DNA of 42,708 bases from Peptostreptococcaceae bacterium. GTDB lineage: Bacteria > Bacillota > Clostridia > Peptostreptococcales > BM714. A program made the position numbers and the translations under genes. The notes under the pieces were generated by a model. It was not told where the DNA came from and did no database searches. It worked only from the letters and a program-made list of their open reading frames with translations. Below are positions 38,992 through 42,708 of the stretch, piece after piece. Numbering within the stretch: position 1 is the first letter of the stretch; each line of letters opens with the position of its first letter. The stretch is taken from the NCBI GenBank assembly GCA_016649995.1, contig JAENWJ010000011.1:1-42708 (forward strand), written 5' to 3'.

Positions 38992-39402
38992 TTAATAGTT
39001 TTTAGCAATAAATTCGCCAAGGTCTTCCAGGCGGCATTCCTCGCTTTTCATATAATGTTTAGCAAAAGCGGCAGTATATTTAAGTCCGCTCCCGGTAATA
39101 ATGCAAACAACCCTGTCGTCATCTGAAAGCACTCCAGTCTCTTTGAGTTTTTTCACAGCCGCAATCGGAACCGCAGAAGCCATGTTCCCGGTAGAAACCG
39201 TCCCTATTCTTTTATATCCGAGTTTAAGCGCATGTTGCAATCCCACATATGTTCCTCTGTCCTTAAACGACCATGTCGGATTTTGACTTTCATTCTTAAA
39301 ATACAACTTATCAACACCAACAACGTCCGCTAGTCTCTCTGTTTCAACTAGCCCGGTAAATCCTTCATCTAGTGATACTCCTTCATCAACGCTTAAGAAC
39401 TT
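38992..39402 (-). pseudogene. thrC: Threonine synthase relic with in-frame internal deletion
   Basis: A 136-codon remnant that parallels the intact thrC at 41222-42445. It keeps the [18 protein letters not shown] segment, the PLP-lysine block [14 protein letters not shown] and [11 protein letters not shown], then jumps directly to [14 protein letters not shown] and the normal C-terminus ([11 protein letters not shown]...). About 215 residues of the middle and about 45 of the zinc-ribbon N-terminus are missing. The reading frame is intact across the jump. With no start codon and no active domain it should be non-functional. Confidence 0.85.
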
Positions 39403-39706
39403 TCAGTACCACTTTGTTTCCCGTGAAATCGATGGCATCATGGTCGGTTTTATCGTTTTTGGGAAGTCGAAAAGCCAAATACAGATGAAGCCCAAGGAAA
39501 AATCTCCTTCTGTGAGGTTTAGGCTTTCATCTGCACGCGTACTCATTCCTTCAACTGCCCTACGTGATCGGCAAAATCGCTGTGCCGATCTGTTTGATGT
39601 CTTATCCTTAAAAATTCGAATATTGCGAGTTTGATAAAATACAGAATCTGCTATACAGGAACGTATACGCTTCTGTATTTTATCCTCAACCCTAAATTGC
39701 AATCAC
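39403..39706. other. Gene-free stretch with three stem-loops
   Basis: No convincing gene. Three consecutive inverted repeats: CAGATGAAGCC (39482-39492) with GGCTTTCATCTG (39522-39533), one bulge; GATCGGCA (39566-39573) with TGCCGATC (39583-39590), perfect; and 14-bp perfect arms at 39633-39646 and 39671-39684. None has a T-run. The last starts 23 nt past the hom stop. It could be a structured RNA, a mobile-element remnant or 3' processing hairpins. Confidence 0.45.
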
Positions 39707-40741
39707 TTATCTGCTGAATTTATATCCTCTGTGTATATTGATTAGATCTCTCAAAACTGACGCTCCAGCAGGTCTAACACCTGATGCCCCGCCTATGATT
39801 GTCAAATCGCCCAATCCGTCCGAGGTATACCTGACTGCTTTATTTTTTCCATCCACCCCGTAAAGAGAATGGCTCGAGTCAAGTTTTTCAAGCCGAACGC
39901 TCATTCTCACTTGTCCGTCTTTTTTTACCGTTTTGCCAACCAGCTTGAATTTTTTGCCTTCGGCTAAGCACTGACTTACATCCTCCGGTGTGATTTCCGT
40001 AATTCCTTCTACGCTTATGTCTTCCAATGTTTTTTCCTCATTCATAAGTACATTGGTCAAAATCAAGAGTTTAGACGCCGTATCCCAGCCCTCCACGTCA
40101 AGAGTCGGATCGGTTTCAGCAATACCAATTTTCTGCGCCTCTTTCAGCGCCTCAAGGTAGCTAACTTTTTTGTTTTCCATTTCATTTATTATGAAATTTG
40201 TCGTCCCATTAAGTAAGCCTTCTATGGAAAGTATTTCAGACCCGGCCAAGTCCATCATGCCACCGTTTATAGAAGGCAGAGCCCCTCCTGTAGTACAACC
40301 AATTCCCAGCTGCACTCCATTTTTCACTGCTAAATCATTCAGCTTTTTATATGCGAGCAATATTGGCCCCTTGTTGGATGTGATTACATGAATTCCACTT
40401 CCAATCGATTTAGTTATATGGGTCATACCCGGTTCTCCGGTTTTTTTGTTTGTGGGGGTCATTTCAACAACGACATCAACATCTTTGTTTTCAAGCATTT
40501 TACCGAACGAGACATCTTTGCTTCCGCCTTTGGGATATTTAGATATGTCCCTCTCCTTCGCAGAAAATTCCAATAGGTCCATGCAGTCTATACCCTCGGG
40601 GTTATAAACCCCGCCACGCGAATTGATGATGTAGCAGATTTGCGTATCCAATCCTTCTTCACGCAGTATTTCTTCTTTTTCTTCAAGCAGCTTCATGAAA
40701 GCTCTTCCTACACCACCAAAACCAATAACTGCAATATTCAT
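39707..40741 (-). CDS. hom: Homoserine dehydrogenase, short form without ACT domain
   Basis: A 344-residue enzyme that reduces aspartate semialdehyde to homoserine. NAD(P) motif IGFGGVGRAF (residues 6-15), VVVEMTPTNKKTGEPG (about 91-106), substrate block GLLNGTTNFIINEM (about 186-199) and catalytic/metal EAQKIGIAETDPTLDVEGWDTASK (split here as EAQKIGIAETDPTLD and VEGWDTASK, about 208-231). It lacks the C-terminal ACT domain of longer forms, so threonine feedback is not expected. Last gene of the thrC-ridA-hom cluster, 35 nt after ridA. ATG 40741 follows AAGGAG. Confidence 0.92.
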   Translation of the reverse strand: MNIAVIGFGGVGRAFMKLLEEKEEILREEGLDTQICYIINSRGGVYNPEGIDCMDLLEFSAKERDISKYPKGGSKDVSFGKMLENKDVDVVVEMTPTNKKTGEPGMTHITKSIGSGIHVITSNKGPILLAYKKLNDLAVKNGVQLGIGCTTGGALPSINGGMMDLAGSEILSIEGLLNGTTNFIINEMENKKVSYLEALKEAQKIGIAETDPTLDVEGWDTASKLLILTNVLMNEEKTLEDISVEGITEITPEDVSQCLAEGKKFKLVGKTVKKDGQVRMSVRLEKLDSSHSLYGVDGKNKAVRYTSDGLGDLTIIGGASGVRPAGASVLRDLINIHRGYKFSR

Positions 40742-40776
40742 TAAATTCTCCTTATTTCAACATAGACAAAGCTTTA

Positions 40777-41238
40777 TTATTTTTTGATTTTTACGATTAG
40801 TTCAATTTCTACGGCTGCGTTTCCAGGTAATGAGTTAACACCTATAGCTGACCTTGCATGTTTTCCAACTTCTCCAAAAATCTGCTCCAATAATTCAGAT
40901 GCACCATTTATAACTAGAGATTGTTCAGTGAAATCTTCACAAGAATTTACAAAACCTGTCATTTTTACAATTTTCTCTATGTTGTCCAAATCGATTATAA
41001 TATCTTTTATAGCACTAATAGATCTTAATACGCAAAGTTTTGAAGCTTCATATCCTTCAATTGTAGACAAATCTCTTCCTAGCTTTCCTTTGTATACTAA
41101 ATTCACTCCATCTTTGGGAGTTTGCCCCGATACATATATATACTCCCCACACTTAACTGCCGGGACATATATTGCACCCGGTTTTGGCGACAACGGAATA
41201 TTGATTTTCAATTCCTTTAGTCTATTTTCTATTATCAT
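40777..41238 (-). CDS. RidA/YjgF family enamine deaminase-like protein
   Basis: A 153-residue RidA-family protein: YVPAVKCGEYIYVSGQTPKD at the start, central VLRSISAIKDII and KMTGFVNSC, and an end with HARSAIGVNSLPGNAAVEIE. The family arginine in HARSAIG binds the carboxylate of enamines such as 2-aminoacrylate released by PLP enzymes. It is longer than classical RidA (about 128) by an N-terminal lead, like the YjgH/Rid subgroups. It overlaps thrC by 17 nt and has AAGGGG at 9 nt. In this place it would clear enamines formed by threonine-related PLP enzymes; inference. Confidence 0.88.
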   Translation of the reverse strand: MIIENRLKELKINIPLSPKPGAIYVPAVKCGEYIYVSGQTPKDGVNLVYKGKLGRDLSTIEGYEASKLCVLRSISAIKDIIIDLDNIEKIVKMTGFVNSCEDFTEQSLVINGASELLEQIFGEVGKHARSAIGVNSLPGNAAVEIELIVKIKK

Positions 41239-42445
41239 TTTTTATCCCCTTAATTACGCTAGATAGATCTTCTATATCGCAATCAATAGTATTCAGTTTA
41301 TGTTTCTCAAAAACAGCTGTGTATTTCAATCCACTTCCTGTCACAATACAAACAACTCTATCGTTTTCATTTAAATAATTTTGCTTCTTTAATTTTTTTA
41401 CGGCAGCCAATGGAACCGCAGATGCTGGCTGAATAAAAATACCTTCCCTTGCTAGAATCCCCTGCGCATCTATTATTTCTTCATCTGTAACACTAACTGC
41501 GATTCCTCCATTTGCTTTTAGCATACGAAGAATTTGATTGCCGCTTGGTGGATATGGGTTTTCAATAGCATGAGCAATTGTATTGGGATTCTCAACTTTA
41601 TTAACCACTTCGCGTCCATCTTCATAAGCTTCAGCAATAGGAGAACATCCCTTTGCTTGCGCACAAATTATCTTTGGGATTTTATCTATTAAACCACAAT
41701 TTTTAAATTCTCTGAATCCCTTTTCTATACCTCTTGTATTCCCGCCTGAACTGGTTGGCACAACTACATAATCCGGCATATTAAAATTAAGTTGTTCGCA
41801 AATTTCAAAAGCAGCAGTTTTTTCGCCCTCAACCCTAAAAGGAACATCTGAATTCATAAAGTATATATCATTCTCTTCTCCAATTTTATAACTTTCCAAA
41901 TAAATATCATCATAATTCCCATTGATTTTTAGAAGATTAGGATTGTATATCGCTATGGGATTTATCTTTTCAGTAGGTATACCTTCTTTTACAAAAATGA
42001 ATGTTTCTAAATTAGATTTGCTGCCATAAGCAGCTACCGACGGTGCCATATTCCCACTTGAAACAGTTCCTATTCTTTTAAAACCAAGTTTTATGGCATG
42101 TTGTACTGCTGCTACAGTCCCTCTATCTTTAAAAGACCATGTAGGATTTTGACTCTCATTTTTAAAATAAAGCTCTTTAATGCCTATTTTATTAGCAATA
42201 TCCGGAGATTCAGTAAGAGCTGTAAATCCTTCTCCTAAAGATATTCCCTTGGTTAACTCCAGAAATGGAAAAAAATCAGAATATCTTTCTAGCGTATTTT
42301 GGCTGAGTGTATTGCCTTTAGTAATTTTTCCTGTTTTTACCTCTTCTAGTTCCAATGGTTCATTGCAAATATCACATCGGAAATTTATTTTTTTTATTGA
42401 AAATTCTTTACCACATTTTGTACAATTAAGCTTTATATTTTTCAT
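41222..42445 (-). CDS. thrC: Threonine synthase
   Basis: A 407-residue fold-II PLP enzyme that turns O-phosphohomoserine into threonine. N-terminal zinc ribbon with C8-x2-C11 and C24-x2-C27, PLP lysine in [10 protein letters not shown] (about 104), phosphate loop VPTSSGGNTRGIE (about 240), and tail [13 protein letters not shown]. The GC content is clearly lower than in genes left of 38 kb. The group also holds threonine-synthase-like lyases, so another beta-replacement or elimination cannot be excluded; the linked hom gene argues for threonine synthesis. ATG 42445 follows GAGGGGG at 8 nt. Confidence 0.88.
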   Translation of the reverse strand: MKNIKLNCTKCGKEFSIKKINFRCDICNEPLELEEVKTGKITKGNTLSQNTLERYSDFFPFLELTKGISLGEGFTALTESPDIANKIGIKELYFKNESQNPTWSFKDRGTVAAVQHAIKLGFKRIGTVSSGNMAPSVAAYGSKSNLETFIFVKEGIPTEKINPIAIYNPNLLKINGNYDDIYLESYKIGEENDIYFMNSDVPFRVEGEKTAAFEICEQLNFNMPDYVVVPTSSGGNTRGIEKGFREFKNCGLIDKIPKIICAQAKGCSPIAEAYEDGREVVNKVENPNTIAHAIENPYPPSGNQILRMLKANGGIAVSVTDEEIIDAQGILAREGIFIQPASAVPLAAVKKLKKQNYLNENDRVVCIVTGSGLKYTAVFEKHKLNTIDCDIEDLSSVIKGIKNDNRK

Positions 42446-42546
42446 GTTAATTCCCCCTCACTATTAAATAATATTATTAACAGAATGAATTATTGATATT
42501 AATGCCTGCATAGTAGATAGAAGTTGATTGTATATTTTTTTTCTTA

Positions 42547-42708
42547 TTATGCCATCTTTGCTTTTGGATGTTTTCTTTTTTGTAAAATATACGCTACAGC
42601 CAACAGTATTACTGCTATTAGATTAAAATAACGATTTGTTGTAAGTAACATTAATCCGCCAATAAAGAATAATCCTCTCTCGATTATATTCATTTTACTA
42701 GTAAAGAA
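42547..42708 (-). CDS. C-terminal end of a membrane protein, probably a TRAP-transporter fused permease
   Basis: The last 53 codons of a gene that begins right of the window. The reading SKMNIIERGLFFIGGLMLL followed by a second hydrophobic run and a basic tail (LQKRKHPKAK) resembles the C-terminus of TRAP transporter 4TM/12TM fused permeases. It reads toward thrC with a 101-nt gap (42446-42546) with no clear terminator, so it might be co-transcribed with the threonine cluster. AT-rich like thrC. Confidence 0.6.
   Translation of the reverse strand, partial: FFTSKMNIIERGLFFIGGLMLLTTNRYFNLIAVILLAVAYILQKRKHPKAKMA

Noticed and set aside
39403-39702. 99-codon minus-strand frame in the stem-loop region
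   Set aside because: No ribosome site, no family likeness, and it crosses all three inverted repeats; the frame looks accidental.
42446-42546. Promoter upstream of thrC
   Set aside because: The gap is too AT-rich for a confident choice of -35 and -10; several weak combinations exist.
1-42708. CRISPR arrays, prophage or toxin-antitoxin modules
   Set aside because: No regularly spaced repeats, phage structural genes, integrases or paired small toxin/antitoxin genes were found.

Overview
The window reads as chromosome of a low-to-moderate G+C Gram-positive anaerobe of the class Clostridia. This rests on strong AGGAGG ribosome sites, intrinsic terminators, a T-box leader, a glycine riboswitch, Clp/ABC-F/DUF1836/YitT families typical of Firmicutes, and a set of genes often found in amino-acid-fermenting clostridia (ornithine-racemase-type enzyme, 2-selenouridine synthase, thioredoxin-reductase-like flavoprotein plus two-domain disulfide oxidoreductase). 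The genus is not provable from the sequence; a Peptoclostridium-like relative is an inference. Almost everything is chromosomal housekeeping and accessory metabolism. No prophage, CRISPR array or intact insertion sequence was seen.

Layout, left to right. 1-5.1 kb: an incomplete membrane protein, purine nucleoside phosphorylase, a divergent self-regulated GntR/ABC-transporter operon, YitT and a LUD-domain protein. 5.1-11 kb (minus strand): a rhodanese-type sulfurtransferase, a UPF0210 (PFL) + ACT pair behind a glycine riboswitch, a small secreted protein and a ClpE-like unfoldase. 11.6-15 kb: a T-box-controlled ilvN-ilvC-ilvB operon with a consensus promoter. 15-17.2 kb: LysE exporter, ornithine-racemase-like enzyme and DUF1836 regulator. 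17.3-20 kb: hemolysin III, then MarR and MATE genes behind a very long palindromic operator. 20-28.3 kb: cyclase, UPF0178, GNAT-nitrilase fusion, mnmH with an S1-domain regulator, an rRNA methyltransferase, an unknown secreted membrane protein and a Zn-ribbon methyltransferase. 28.4-35.4 kb: a large hairpin repeat, msrA, a serpin lipoprotein, tRNA-Pro(CGG), an FMN-binding relic, ABC-F ATPase, GNAT, threonine aldolase and a YbaK deacylase.

35.6-38.4 kb holds the most unusual arrangement. A free-standing 52-codon gene with its own promoter and terminator is followed by an operon whose first gene is a RAYT-like (Y1 transposase) protein that has lost its HUH histidines. That gene is joined by 12 nt to a thioredoxin-reductase-like gene and then a two-domain disulfide oxidoreductase.

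38.5-42.7 kb is a patch of gene turnover: decayed fragments of a fumarylacetoacetate-hydrolase gene and of a threonine synthase with an in-frame internal deletion, a gene-free stretch with three stem-loops, and then an intact, AT-rich thrC-ridA-hom cluster behind the tail of a TRAP-transporter gene.

Several starts were moved from the longest open frame to codons preceded by a good ribosome site; each entry says so. All functions are from motif and family recognition by eye, without database searches.
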